A DNA stretch of 64,000 bases from Caballeronia pedi. Its GTDB lineage: Bacteria; Pseudomonadota; Gammaproteobacteria; Burkholderiales; Burkholderiaceae. The DNA is taken from positions 62,001 through 126,000 of the forward strand of contig NZ_FCOE02000021.1 of NCBI RefSeq assembly GCF_001544915.2, read 5' to 3'. Below, piece after piece: positions 17,102 through 25,648 of this stretch. A program made the translations under genes and the position numbers. The first letter of the stretch is position 1. Every line of letters begins with the position of its first letter. Under the pieces are notes generated by a model that saw only the letters and a list, made by a program, of their open reading frames with translations, had not been told where the DNA came from and made no database searches.

Positions 17102-18250
17102 ATGAATCATTCCACCCTGCCGCTCGAAGGCATTCGCGTGATCGAGTTCACGCATATGGTGATGGGCCCGACCTGCGGCATGATCCTCGCGGATCTCGGC
17201 GCGGAAGTCATCAAGGTCGAACCGCCCGGCGGCGACAAGACGCGCAATCTGCCGGGCCTCGGCATCGGCTTCTTCCGCTCGTTCAATCGCAACAAGAAGA
17301 GCGTCGTCATCGACATCAACACGGACGAGGGCCGTGAAGCCGCGATCGAACTGATCGGCGAATGCGACGTGCTGCTCGAAAATTTCCGCCCCGGCCTGAT
17401 GACGAAGCTCGGGCTCGATTACGACACGCTATCGAAGGCGCATCCGAAACTCATCTACGTGTCGCACAAAGGCTTCCTTCCCGGCCCTTACGAAAAGCGT
17501 CTCGCGCTCGACGAAGTCGTGCAGATGATGGGCGGCCTTGCGTACATGACCGGTCCGGCGGGCCGGCCATTGCGCGCGGGGACCTCGGTGAACGACATCA
17601 TGGGCGGCATGTTCGGCGCGATCGGCGTGCTCGCCGCGCTGCGCGAACGCGATCTCACCGGACGCGGCCAGGAAGTGCAGAGCGCGCTGTTCGAGAACTG
17701 CGTGTTTCTTTCCTCGCAGCACATGCAGCAATACGCGATGACGCGTGAAGCGCCGCCGCCGATGCCCTCGCGCGTATCGGCGTGGAGCGTGTACGACGTG
17801 TTCACGCTGGCCGAAGGCGAGCAGTTGTTCATCGGCGCGGTGAGCGACAAGCAGTTCGTCACGCTGTGCGATGTGCTCGAACGGTCCGACCTCGCGCAGG
17901 AACCCGGCTTCGCGACCAACGCGATGCGCGTCGCGGTGCGTCCGCATCTGCTGGAACAGCTCGGCGAGATTCTCTCCCAGCATCGCGCGGACGAGCTCGC
18001 GCCGAAGCTCGAAGCGGCCGGTATTCCGTACGCGCCGATCATGCGCCCCGAGCAATTGCTCGACGATCCGCATCTGAAGGCGAGCGGCGGCCTCGTGCCG
18101 ATGCAGACCGACGACGGCGGCACCACCGACGTCGTATTGCTGCCGCTCACGATGGGCGGACGACGCCCCGGCGTGCGGCAACCGCTCGCGCGCGTCGGCG
18201 AGCATACCGACGAAGTGCTGGGACGGCTGAAGAAGAACGTCACGGCATGA
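17102..18250 (+). CDS. Class III CoA transferase (CaiB/BaiF family)
   Basis: A 382-residue CoA transferase that moves CoA from an acyl-CoA donor to a free acid. LEGIRVIEFTHMVMGPTCG opens the Rossmann part, LLENFRPGLM is the conserved loop, and GTSVNDIMGGMFGA contains the likely catalytic Asp. Its Shine-Dalgarno overlaps the stop of the lyase gene 7 bp upstream. In the operon it would activate the imported diacid so that the lyase can split it. The donor and acceptor cannot be read from sequence. Confidence 0.92.
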   Translation: MNHSTLPLEGIRVIEFTHMVMGPTCGMILADLGAEVIKVEPPGGDKTRNLPGLGIGFFRSFNRNKKSVVIDINTDEGREAAIELIGECDVLLENFRPGLMTKLGLDYDTLSKAHPKLIYVSHKGFLPGPYEKRLALDEVVQMMGGLAYMTGPAGRPLRAGTSVNDIMGGMFGAIGVLAALRERDLTGRGQEVQSALFENCVFLSSQHMQQYAMTREAPPPMPSRVSAWSVYDVFTLAEGEQLFIGAVSDKQFVTLCDVLERSDLAQEPGFATNAMRVAVRPHLLEQLGEILSQHRADELAPKLEAAGIPYAPIMRPEQLLDDPHLKASGGLVPMQTDDGGTTDVVLLPLTMGGRRPGVRQPLARVGEHTDEVLGRLKKNVTA

Positions 18251-18309
18251 AGCATCGCGACGAGCGCACACAAAAAGCCAGCGCCATCGCCCACTCAGGA
18301 GACACAGCA

Positions 18310-19749
18310 ATGCAGCCCACCTTCAGCGCGCTCGCCGAGCCGCTCGTTTCGCCCGACGTTCGCGTCGCCTCGACGCCCGGCGCGCAAATCTCCGCGCGCA
18401 TGGATCGTTTGCCGATCACGCGGCATCTCTGGATGCTCGTGTTTCTGATCTCGCTCGGCGGCTTCTTCGAAATCTACGATCTGATCTTTACCGGCTATAT
18501 CGCGCCGGGCATGGCGAAAAGCGGCCTGTTGCAGACGACCACGCATGCGTTCTTCGGCTTCACGGGCATCGCGGGCTTCATCGCGGCGACCTTCGCGGGG
18601 CTGTTCATCGGCACGTTCTTCTTCGGCTGGCTGCCTGACCGTTACGGGCGGCGCAGCGTGTTCACGTTCTCACTGCTGTGGTACTCGGTCGGCTCGGCGA
18701 TCATGGCGTTTCAGACGACGCCCGAAGGCGTGATCTTCTGGCGCTTCGTGACGGGCATCGGCGTGGGGATCGAGATCATCACCATCGACAGCTACGTGAC
18801 CGAACTCGTGCCGCAACACATGCGCGGCCGCGCGATGGCGTTCAACCAGATGGTGATGTTCGCCGCCGCGCCCGTCGCCGCGATCCTCTCTTACTGGCTC
18901 GTGCCGGAGACGGTGTTCGGTCTCGATGGATGGCGCGTCGTCGTGCTCGCGGGATCGGTCGGCGCGGTGGTCGTGTGGTTCATCCGGCGCACGGTGCCCG
19001 AGAGCCCGCGATGGCTCGCGATGCACGGCAGGATCGAGGAAAGCGAGCGCGTGGTGGGCAACATCGAACGCATGGTCGAGCGCGAGTCCGGCGCGGCGCT
19101 GCCGCCGCCCGAGCCCGTGGTCGAGCAGCCGGCGCATCGGCGGGCGTCGCTCGGCGAGCTGTTCCACGCGCCGTATCGCTCGCGCCTCATCATGCTCATC
19201 GTGTTCAACTTCTGTCAGGCGATCGGCTATTACGGCTTCGCGAACTGGGTGCCGACGTTGTTGATCGGGCAAGGCATCACCGTGACGAAAAGTCTGCTGT
19301 ATTCGTTCGTCATCGCGTTCGCGCTGCCGATCGGACCGCTGCTCGCGATGCTTTACGCCGATCGCATCCAGCGCAAGTATCTGATCGTCGGCGGCGCGCT
19401 CGTCGTGATCGCGAGCGGCCTCGCGTTCGGGCAGATGAAATCGCCCGCAGCGCTCATGGCGTTCGGCGTGCTGATCTCGCTCGCGGGGCAAACCATCTCG
19501 GTCTGCTATCACGCGTATCAGACCGAGCTCTTCCCGACGGCCGTGCGCTGCCGTGCAAGCGGCATCGTGTATTCGGCGAGCCGCGTGGGCGCGATGATGT
19601 CGGGCTTCATCATCGCGTTCCTGTTGAAGGACTTCGGCGTGCCGGGCGTGTTCATCGGCATCACCGTTTGCATGCTGCTGGTCGCGCTCGCGATCGGCCT
19701 GTTCGGACCGAAGACCAACGGATTGCGTCTCGAAGAAATCAATCACTGA
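18310..19749 (+). CDS. MFS carrier, AAHS/sugar-porter-like
   Basis: A 479-residue inner-membrane symporter with 12 membrane segments and a long central cytoplasmic loop (about residues 225-265). FFGWLPDRYGRRSVFT is the TM2-3 loop motif and VPESPRWLAMHGR ends TM6, as in aromatic-acid and sugar porters. TM1 carries an acidic residue (GGFFEIYDLIF). AGGAG at 18297-18301 fixes the ATG. It is the third gene of the operon and probably imports the organic acid handled by the CoA transferase and lyase upstream. Confidence 0.9.
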   Translation: MQPTFSALAEPLVSPDVRVASTPGAQISARMDRLPITRHLWMLVFLISLGGFFEIYDLIFTGYIAPGMAKSGLLQTTTHAFFGFTGIAGFIAATFAGLFIGTFFFGWLPDRYGRRSVFTFSLLWYSVGSAIMAFQTTPEGVIFWRFVTGIGVGIEIITIDSYVTELVPQHMRGRAMAFNQMVMFAAAPVAAILSYWLVPETVFGLDGWRVVVLAGSVGAVVVWFIRRTVPESPRWLAMHGRIEESERVVGNIERMVERESGAALPPPEPVVEQPAHRRASLGELFHAPYRSRLIMLIVFNFCQAIGYYGFANWVPTLLIGQGITVTKSLLYSFVIAFALPIGPLLAMLYADRIQRKYLIVGGALVVIASGLAFGQMKSPAALMAFGVLISLAGQTISVCYHAYQTELFPTAVRCRASGIVYSASRVGAMMSGFIIAFLLKDFGVPGVFIGITVCMLLVALAIGLFGPKTNGLRLEEINH

Positions 19750-19830
19750 CCGGGAACGAGTCCTGCTGCCCGCGGCTCAAGGCGAGCGCCGTAGTGGCGG
19801 ACTCGTGTGACGAGCGGCAGACTTGAGCTT

Positions 19831-20220
19831 ATGGACACGCAACTCAGTGAACAATGTAGGTCGCGCCTGTACCGGTTGAAATTCGAGACGCCTGAAAACG
19901 GCGTCGCGTTCATTCTGGCCGACAGCCGCGAGGCCGCCTGGCGCATGGGCAAGACGGTGATGGGGGTGCTTCACGGCATCGGCGTTCAGTATGTGGCGCT
20001 GAAGGACGTTCGCTCCTTCGTCGAACTCGTGCGCCTGGGCGTGAGCGACGATCACGACATGCGCATCTTCGAGATCGCCGTGAAGAGTGGGGAAGTTTTG
20101 CAATGGGCCGACACGCCGTACTTCCTGACCGACGATGCATCGCTGCTCGGCAAATGGGCCGAACTACGCGCCGATCTTGCCGCGAACATCGTGCGCAGCG
20201 TGATGCGCCGCGCGCGATAG
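19831..20220 (+). CDS. Hypothetical protein
   Basis: A 129-residue soluble protein, mixed alpha/beta in appearance, with motifs FETPENGVAFILADSREAA and WADTPYFLTDDASLLGKWAE and no signal or membrane segment. The ATG at 19831 is used; a GTG at 19807 in frame would add eight residues. It follows the MFS gene on the same strand with an 81-bp gap. No family is recognised. Confidence 0.55.
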   Translation: MDTQLSEQCRSRLYRLKFETPENGVAFILADSREAAWRMGKTVMGVLHGIGVQYVALKDVRSFVELVRLGVSDDHDMRIFEIAVKSGEVLQWADTPYFLTDDASLLGKWAELRADLAANIVRSVMRRAR

Positions 20221-20304
20221 GCCGCGCTTCACGGGTACGCCTCATGCTAGTGCAGGGTCAGACGGCGCGCGCGTTGCGACGTCCGAACCTGGCGGGGTGC
20301 CCAG

Positions 20305-20565
20305 ATGATACGGTCGTATAACCACAAAGGCTTCGTGCTCGAAGTCGCGATCGAAACGAGTTGCAGGCTCGTGCCGCCACCCGGCGCGGTGCATTATCTG
20401 GCGATCGTGACCATCAGCCGGTCGGGGCGGCCGGTGACTGCGTTCTCGCCGTTGTGCATCGACAGAGCGCGCTATGCGAACTTCGTCTCCGCCGAGGACG
20501 CACTGATGAGCGCTCACACGGCGGCACGCGCTTTCGTCGACGATTGGGTGCGAGCGGCACCTTGA
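20305..20565 (+). CDS. Hypothetical small protein
   Basis: An 86-residue soluble protein beginning MIRSYNHKGFVLEVAIETS. It reads like a short beta-sheet domain followed by an alpha helix (SAEDALMSAHTAARAFVDDW). A GGGGTG stretch lies upstream of the ATG. Its composition is coding-like, but no family is recognised. It is on the same strand as the preceding hypothetical gene. Confidence 0.55.
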   Translation: MIRSYNHKGFVLEVAIETSCRLVPPPGAVHYLAIVTISRSGRPVTAFSPLCIDRARYANFVSAEDALMSAHTAARAFVDDWVRAAP

Positions 20566-20610
20566 TTTCAGGATGCGGGACGGATCAGCCGTCCGATAGT
20601 CAGGCGGCAG

Positions 20611-20931
20611 TCAGGCGGCGGCGCGCCGGCTCTGCTGTCCTTCTTGCGCGTCCGCGGCGGACGACGCGTTATCGAGTGCGTTGTCCAGCAACGCGAGCTT
20701 GCGCTGAAGGGATGCCACGCGCTGACACTGCGATGGCACGAGATCGTATTCGGCATCGAGTTGCGCGACGCGCATGTCCCAATACCGTGCAGGCAGGCGC
20801 TCGGAAGTCACGCTGCGTTCGACGAAATTCGCCAAAATCATTTCCAGATGCTGGAGCTCGCGCTCCGCGAGTTGGGCTGGGCGTCGCTGTCGAAACGCTG
20901 GGACGGTGGTTGCGTCGGTACTACTTTTCAT
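20611..20931 (-). CDS. Hypothetical coiled-coil-type protein
   Basis: A 106-residue soluble protein with helical heptad-like stretches (AERELQHLEMILANFVERS and VASLQRKLALLDNAL) and a polar, Ser/Ala/Gln/Arg-rich tail. It starts at the ATG at 20931, where GGAAC lies upstream. The helices suggest dimerisation. No function is assigned. Confidence 0.5.
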   Translation of the reverse strand: MKSSTDATTVPAFRQRRPAQLAERELQHLEMILANFVERSVTSERLPARYWDMRVAQLDAEYDLVPSQCQRVASLQRKLALLDNALDNASSAADAQEGQQSRRAAA

Positions 20932-21768
20932 ATCGCTGTTCCGGCTTGATTTGCAGAGACCTCTATTTAAGCAATCAATGTTCCGTACAGGCAATTCAAG
21001 CTTATTCAATTTGTTTCGAATTGAAACGAGGCTTCACAAGATCGCTCAAACGCCCGTCGCAATCGCCGGGAGCCTGTTACATTTCTGAGGGTTGACTTGT
21101 TGAAGCTCGGGTGTATCGGCGCGAAACGCCCGGATTGTCATCGTTATGACATGCGAATGTCAGGCAAACTTTTCAATCGCAGCGAGATATCGCGGAAAAC
21201 ATATCGCCTTGAATGTCGCTGCTTCGTCGGAACGCGAGTCGTTCCGATCTGGCTTCGGACGGACCATAAGAATGTTTTGGGAAACTGAATATTGAAAATT
21301 ATCGAAAGGCGCGCAACAGGCGCGCGTATGCCGGATCGAAGGAATTCGAATCCGTTCAGTGAAGACGCGTGAAAACGGAGCAGTCTCCTCTCGCGAAACT
21401 GCTCCGTGTCCTCAGAATGACTTCTCGGAGTTCTGTAGACGCGAGGAAGCTTAGCAATCACACCGGTCGATATAAACCACGCGCGTCGCAATGGACTTCT
21501 CCGGAATGCGCAGTAATAACGTCGCCCAGCCGCAACATCCGATCCGGCATGGCGCTCGTGCCGTTGCCGCTAAGCAGTTGACCTTAAAAGAATATGAAGG
21601 ACTTTGCCCGCCTGTTCTCACGATCAGCAAATGATTATTGCGCGCGATATGCATCCACGTTCGCGTGCCCGTCGCATAAAGTGTGTCCAGTTTCTCAGGG
21701 CGAGCGGACATCCATACGGCCCGTCGAACCTCAGGAAGCTTTCGCTTTAAACAGGACACTAGAGAACC
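20932..21768. other. Gene-free interval upstream of the porin
   Basis: This 837-bp stretch is A/T-richer than its surroundings. The short open frames inside it show no coding character. It holds a GCGCGC hairpin with a 5-nt loop at 21309-21325, the minus-strand terminator-like hairpin at 21371-21407, and the porin leader. Part of it may encode a regulatory RNA. Confidence 0.5.
21371..21407 (-). terminator. Terminator-like hairpin on the minus strand
   Basis: The arms ACGGAGCAGT (21375-21384) and ACTGCTCCGT (21398-21407) form a perfect 10-bp stem with a 13-nt loop. Read on the minus strand the second arm is followed by TTTC, i.e. CCGTTTTC, as in an intrinsic terminator. No minus-strand gene ends here, so an unannotated transcript may. 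Confidence 0.45.
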
Positions 21769-22926
21769 ATGAAAAAAACCCTTCTCATCGCGGGCATTCT
21801 CGGCACATTCGCAGCGGCAGCCCACGCGCAGAGCAGCGTCACGCTGTACGGCACGCTGGATGCAGGTCTCGTCTACACGAACAATTCGGGTGGCCATAAC
21901 AATTGGCAGCAAGGCAGCGGCTCGGTTTCCGATACTTACTTCGGCCTGAAAGGCAGTGAGGATCTGGGCGGCGGGTTGCACGCGATCTTCAAGCTGGAAA
22001 GCGGCTTCAACCTCAATAATGGCCGTTACACCGAAAGCAATACCATGTTCAATCGGCAGGCTTATGTCGGCTTGCAACACGATCAATACGGCACGATCAC
22101 GCTCGGCCGCCAATATGATTCGATGGTCGATTATGTGTCGCCGTTTTCGGAAGCAGGCGCGGGCTATGGCAATAACCTGAGCGCGCATCCGTTCGACAAC
22201 GACAACCTCGATCATTCGTTCTCGATCAAGAATTCGGTCAAATATCAGAGCGCGAATTACGCGGGCTTCAAGTTCGGCGGCCTGTATGGCTTCTCGAACG
22301 ACGCTGGCCAGTTCGCGAACAATCGTGCATGGAGCGCGGGCGCTTCGTACAGCAATGGCCCGCTCAACTTCGGGGCGGCTTATTTGCAGACGAATAACTC
22401 GCGCAACAGCGCGAACGCGAACGGCGCGGTTTCGGCGGGCCAGGGCAATAACGCGAATCTGACGGCCGAACTGCAGCGCACCTTCGGCGCGGGCGTGAAC
22501 TACACCTTCGGCCCGGCGACGGTCGGCTTCGTGTGGACCAACACGCACTACGACCAACTGCTCGCGGCGTCGCAAGGCGGCTCGACGATCGCGCTGCCGG
22601 GCAACACGAACCTGCATCTGAACAACTTCGAGCTGAACGGCCGCTATGCGCTGACGCCGGCGCTGAGCCTCGACGCGGCGTACACGTTCACGGACGGCAA
22701 GGTGACGGGCGGCAACGGCACCGGCGATCCGAAGTGGCACACGGTTTCGCTGCAGGCCGACTATTCGCTCTCGAAGCGCACCGATGTGTACGTCGAAGGC
22801 GTGTATCAGCATGCGTCGGGCGAGCTGGGCAACGCGGGCGCCAATGTCGCGATGATCAACACGCTGTCGCCGTCGTCGACGCAGAATCAGGTCGCGGCCA
22901 CGGTGGGTCTGCGTCACCGCTTCTAA
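21769..22926 (+). CDS. Outer-membrane trimeric porin (OpcP/OmpC-like)
   Basis: A 385-residue general diffusion porin of the Burkholderia/Neisseria type (Porin_4). The signal peptide MKKTLLIAGILGTFAAAAHAQ is followed by SSVTLYGTLDAGL, the first strand, and by the conserved FGLKGSEDLGGGLHAIFKLESGF. RQAYVGLQ and GRQYDSMVDY lead into the eyelet region. The chain ends VGLRHRF, with a C-terminal Phe as the barrel-assembly signal. It allows passive uptake of small hydrophilic solutes. It is followed by a strong terminator. Confidence 0.95.
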   Translation: MKKTLLIAGILGTFAAAAHAQSSVTLYGTLDAGLVYTNNSGGHNNWQQGSGSVSDTYFGLKGSEDLGGGLHAIFKLESGFNLNNGRYTESNTMFNRQAYVGLQHDQYGTITLGRQYDSMVDYVSPFSEAGAGYGNNLSAHPFDNDNLDHSFSIKNSVKYQSANYAGFKFGGLYGFSNDAGQFANNRAWSAGASYSNGPLNFGAAYLQTNNSRNSANANGAVSAGQGNNANLTAELQRTFGAGVNYTFGPATVGFVWTNTHYDQLLAASQGGSTIALPGNTNLHLNNFELNGRYALTPALSLDAAYTFTDGKVTGGNGTGDPKWHTVSLQADYSLSKRTDVYVEGVYQHASGELGNAGANVAMINTLSPSSTQNQVAATVGLRHRF

Positions 22927-22947
22927 GCGCAGCATCGCAGGAAAGTG

Positions 22948-22980
22948 CGGCCGCGATCGACGAGATCGCGGCCGTTTTGC
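22948..22980 (+). terminator. Rho-independent terminator of the porin gene
   Basis: CGGCCGCGATC (22948-22958) and GATCGCGGCCG (22964-22974) form an 11-bp perfect stem with a 5-nt loop, followed by TTTT at 22975-22978. It lies 21 bp after the porin stop codon. Confidence 0.85.
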
Positions 22981-22988
22981 ATGGCGCG

Positions 22989-25382
22989 CTACTTCTTGTC
23001 CTGCTCCGAGCGCTTGATGAGCTGGCCGACGTCGTGCCCCGTGCCGCCCGTGCCCGCGGCGAGCCGCGCCAGCGCACTCGCGGCGGTATCGCGCCGCACG
23101 CCGCTTTCCGGGCGAAACTGCTTCGGCAGCGCCAGATGGAAGGTCGCGCCGCGATCGGGCTCGCCTTCGGCCCACGCGCGGCCACCATGCCGCTCGATGA
23201 TGCGCCGCACGTTCGCCAGCCCGATGCCGGTGCCGTCGAATGCTTCGTTCACGTGCAGCCGCTGGAACACGCCGAAGAGTTTGTCGACATAGCGCATGTC
23301 GAAGCCCACGCCGTTGTCGCGCACGAAATAGACGATATGACCGATCAGCTCGCCCGTGCCTTCGCGCGCGCCGATCTCGATGGCCGGTTGCTCGCGCTGC
23401 GCGCTGAATTTCACCGCATTGGACATGACGTTCGCGAACGCCACGTGCAGAAAGACGTGATCCGCTTCGATGGGCGGCAGCGCGTCCACGGTCCAGTGCA
23501 CGCGTGAGGACGCGTGTTCGTCTATATCGTTTTGAATCACCGTGCGCACGAGCGCGTGGACATCGACCCGATGCGGGCGCAGCGCGGCGCGGCCGAGTTG
23601 CGCGAACGAAAGCAGATCGTCGACGAGGCGGCCACCGAAGCGCGCCGATGTCACGACGCGCTCCAGATAGCCGCGGCCGCGCTCCGAAAGCTTCTCGCCG
23701 TCGATCTGTCTGAGCAGATCCGCGAAGCTCACGATATGCCGCAGCGGCGCGCGCAGATCGTGCGAAACCGTGTACGAAAAACCTTCGAGCTCGTGATTCG
23801 CGCGCCCGAGTTCGGTCGCGAGCTGCGCGATTTCCTCCGCGCGCCGCAGCACGATGCCGAGCACGGCGGCGCGGAATTCGAGCGCGATCTCGCGCTCGGC
23901 GGGACGCCACGGCAGCGAGCGGTGACGCACGACATCGGTCCAGGTATCGAAGCTCTCGCGCGGCGAAAGCGATGCGGCGAGGCCCGTGAGCTTCGCGCGC
24001 GGATCGCCCGCCCATTCGATGGTCTGCACGACTTCGCGGCGGAACCAGATGACGTAGTTCCGGTAGATCTTCGAGATCGATACGGCCAGAAAACCGGCTA
24101 CGTCCGGCGAGTCGGCGAGCGCGGGACATTCCTGCGAGGCGTGGTCCGACAGCACGACGTCCTCGCTCTGTTCGTCGAGCCAGTCGACCAGCGCGGTCAC
24201 GCTGTGCTCGCCGGGCGTCACGCCGACGAGCGACGTGCGCCCCTCGAAGATCACCGCCGCGCCTGACGAGCGCGTGAAGCCGAGCAGATCGGATGCGTCG
24301 CCGACGAGCGCATCGACGAAGCTGTCGGTGTTCGCCATCGACGAAAGCAGCTTCGAGAGCATGCGGCGCAGTTCGAGCCGGTAATGTGCTTCGGACTGCG
24401 TTTCGCGCGCTTCGATCTGCAGCGCCACGATCTGCGCGACATGCTCGCACGCGGTGCGCACTTCGAACGGCGGCAGGCGCGGTGTCGCGTGATGGCACGA
24501 GATCAGGCCCCAGAGCTTGTCGTCGACGAGGATGGACATCGACATCGATGCGAGCGTGCCCATGTTGCGCATGTATTGCAGATGCACCGGCGACACGCTG
24601 CGCAAGGACGCGTAGGTGAGGTCGGTGGGGCGGCCCGTCGCCGGATGCAGCGCGGGCACGAGCGGCGCGGCTTCGTAGTTCGCGTTCGAGATCAGCCGGA
24701 TGCGGTTCCGGCGATACAGCTCACGCGCCTGCGCGGGAATGTCCGATGCCGGAAAGTGCTGGTGCAGGTACGATTCATAGCCCGGCTCGGCCGCTTCCGC
24801 GAGCACGTTGCCGTGGCCTTCCTCGTCGAACTGATAGACGAGCGTGCGCCCGAAGCCGGTCATGCGCGCGATCTCCGTCGCCGCGAACTGGCAGATTTGT
24901 TCGATGGTACGCATCGACTGCACTTCGCTGACGAAGGAGCGCACGAGCGGATAGATCGTCGAGAAGACATCGGCGGTGTCCTGCGCGGGCTCGACTTCGA
25001 CGAACAGCAGCCCGTCATGCCGATGCACGACAATCGCGACGGGCCCGCGCGGCGTCCAGCCGTCGATGACCACGTTGCCGACATGGAACATCGCGCCATC
25101 GCGCGAAAGTTGCCTCAGGCCCGCGCTCGCGCGTTCGGCCGCGTGCTGGCCGAGCACCGCAGACAATGCGCGGCCGAGGCACGCGTCGGGCGCGATATTA
25201 GCGAACTGTCCGACGTTGCCGCTGACCTGCAGGATGTGGCAGTGCGCATCGACGCTGAACAGCACGCCGTGAGGCTGAATGCCGCCGGGAATGTGAATCG
25301 GCTCGCGCGCGCATTGCGCGTGGAGCGATGCATCGAGCGTATCGGAGCCGGTGATGTCTGCGGCAGAGGTTTTGTCCATCAT
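22989..25382 (-). CDS. Bacteriophytochrome histidine kinase
   Basis: A 797-residue red/far-red photoreceptor kinase. The N-terminal Cys24 (HAQCAREPIHIPGGIQPHG) is the biliverdin attachment residue. PAS is followed by GAF with PASDIPAQAR (D214), RSVSPVHLQYMRNMG (H267) and SCHH (297-298), then PHY with the tongue motif PRESF (474-478). The kinase part has VSHDLRAPL (H541), the N box NVMSNAVKFS, DNGVGF and GTGIGL. All key chromophore and kinase residues are present. No response regulator domain is fused, and neither a heme oxygenase nor a response regulator gene is adjacent. The start is ATGATG at 25382/25379. Confidence 0.95.
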   Translation of the reverse strand: MMDKTSAADITGSDTLDASLHAQCAREPIHIPGGIQPHGVLFSVDAHCHILQVSGNVGQFANIAPDACLGRALSAVLGQHAAERASAGLRQLSRDGAMFHVGNVVIDGWTPRGPVAIVVHRHDGLLFVEVEPAQDTADVFSTIYPLVRSFVSEVQSMRTIEQICQFAATEIARMTGFGRTLVYQFDEEGHGNVLAEAAEPGYESYLHQHFPASDIPAQARELYRRNRIRLISNANYEAAPLVPALHPATGRPTDLTYASLRSVSPVHLQYMRNMGTLASMSMSILVDDKLWGLISCHHATPRLPPFEVRTACEHVAQIVALQIEARETQSEAHYRLELRRMLSKLLSSMANTDSFVDALVGDASDLLGFTRSSGAAVIFEGRTSLVGVTPGEHSVTALVDWLDEQSEDVVLSDHASQECPALADSPDVAGFLAVSISKIYRNYVIWFRREVVQTIEWAGDPRAKLTGLAASLSPRESFDTWTDVVRHRSLPWRPAEREIALEFRAAVLGIVLRRAEEIAQLATELGRANHELEGFSYTVSHDLRAPLRHIVSFADLLRQIDGEKLSERGRGYLERVVTSARFGGRLVDDLLSFAQLGRAALRPHRVDVHALVRTVIQNDIDEHASSRVHWTVDALPPIEADHVFLHVAFANVMSNAVKFSAQREQPAIEIGAREGTGELIGHIVYFVRDNGVGFDMRYVDKLFGVFQRLHVNEAFDGTGIGLANVRRIIERHGGRAWAEGEPDRGATFHLALPKQFRPESGVRRDTAASALARLAAGTGGTGHDVGQLIKRSEQDKK

Positions 25383-25648
25383 CGTCCTGACAATGCGGTT
25401 TCGGCTAGTGATGAGCCGGTCATCTTCGAATCATAGATGCGTCGAGTGTCCGGAAGCCAGGCATGGCGCGCTAGCGGTGATTTCTACTTGGCGCGTCATG
25501 TATGGGTGTGTCATTTCTACGTTGCGACGCGCGCATTGCGACGAGCCATGAGCGTCTTCCTGCATGAATCGTTCCGCGCCGTGGATCGAACGCCGACCCG
25601 CTGATACCATGCGAAGCCGACCCACGTGAGAGCCACGCCGGAGATCGA

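Noticed and set aside
21451..24498. Very long minus-strand open frame (1,015 codons) across the porin and phytochrome genes
   Set aside because: It is highly basic and Arg/Ala-rich, overlaps two well-supported genes in other frames, and has no domain; a shadow of high-G/C coding DNA.
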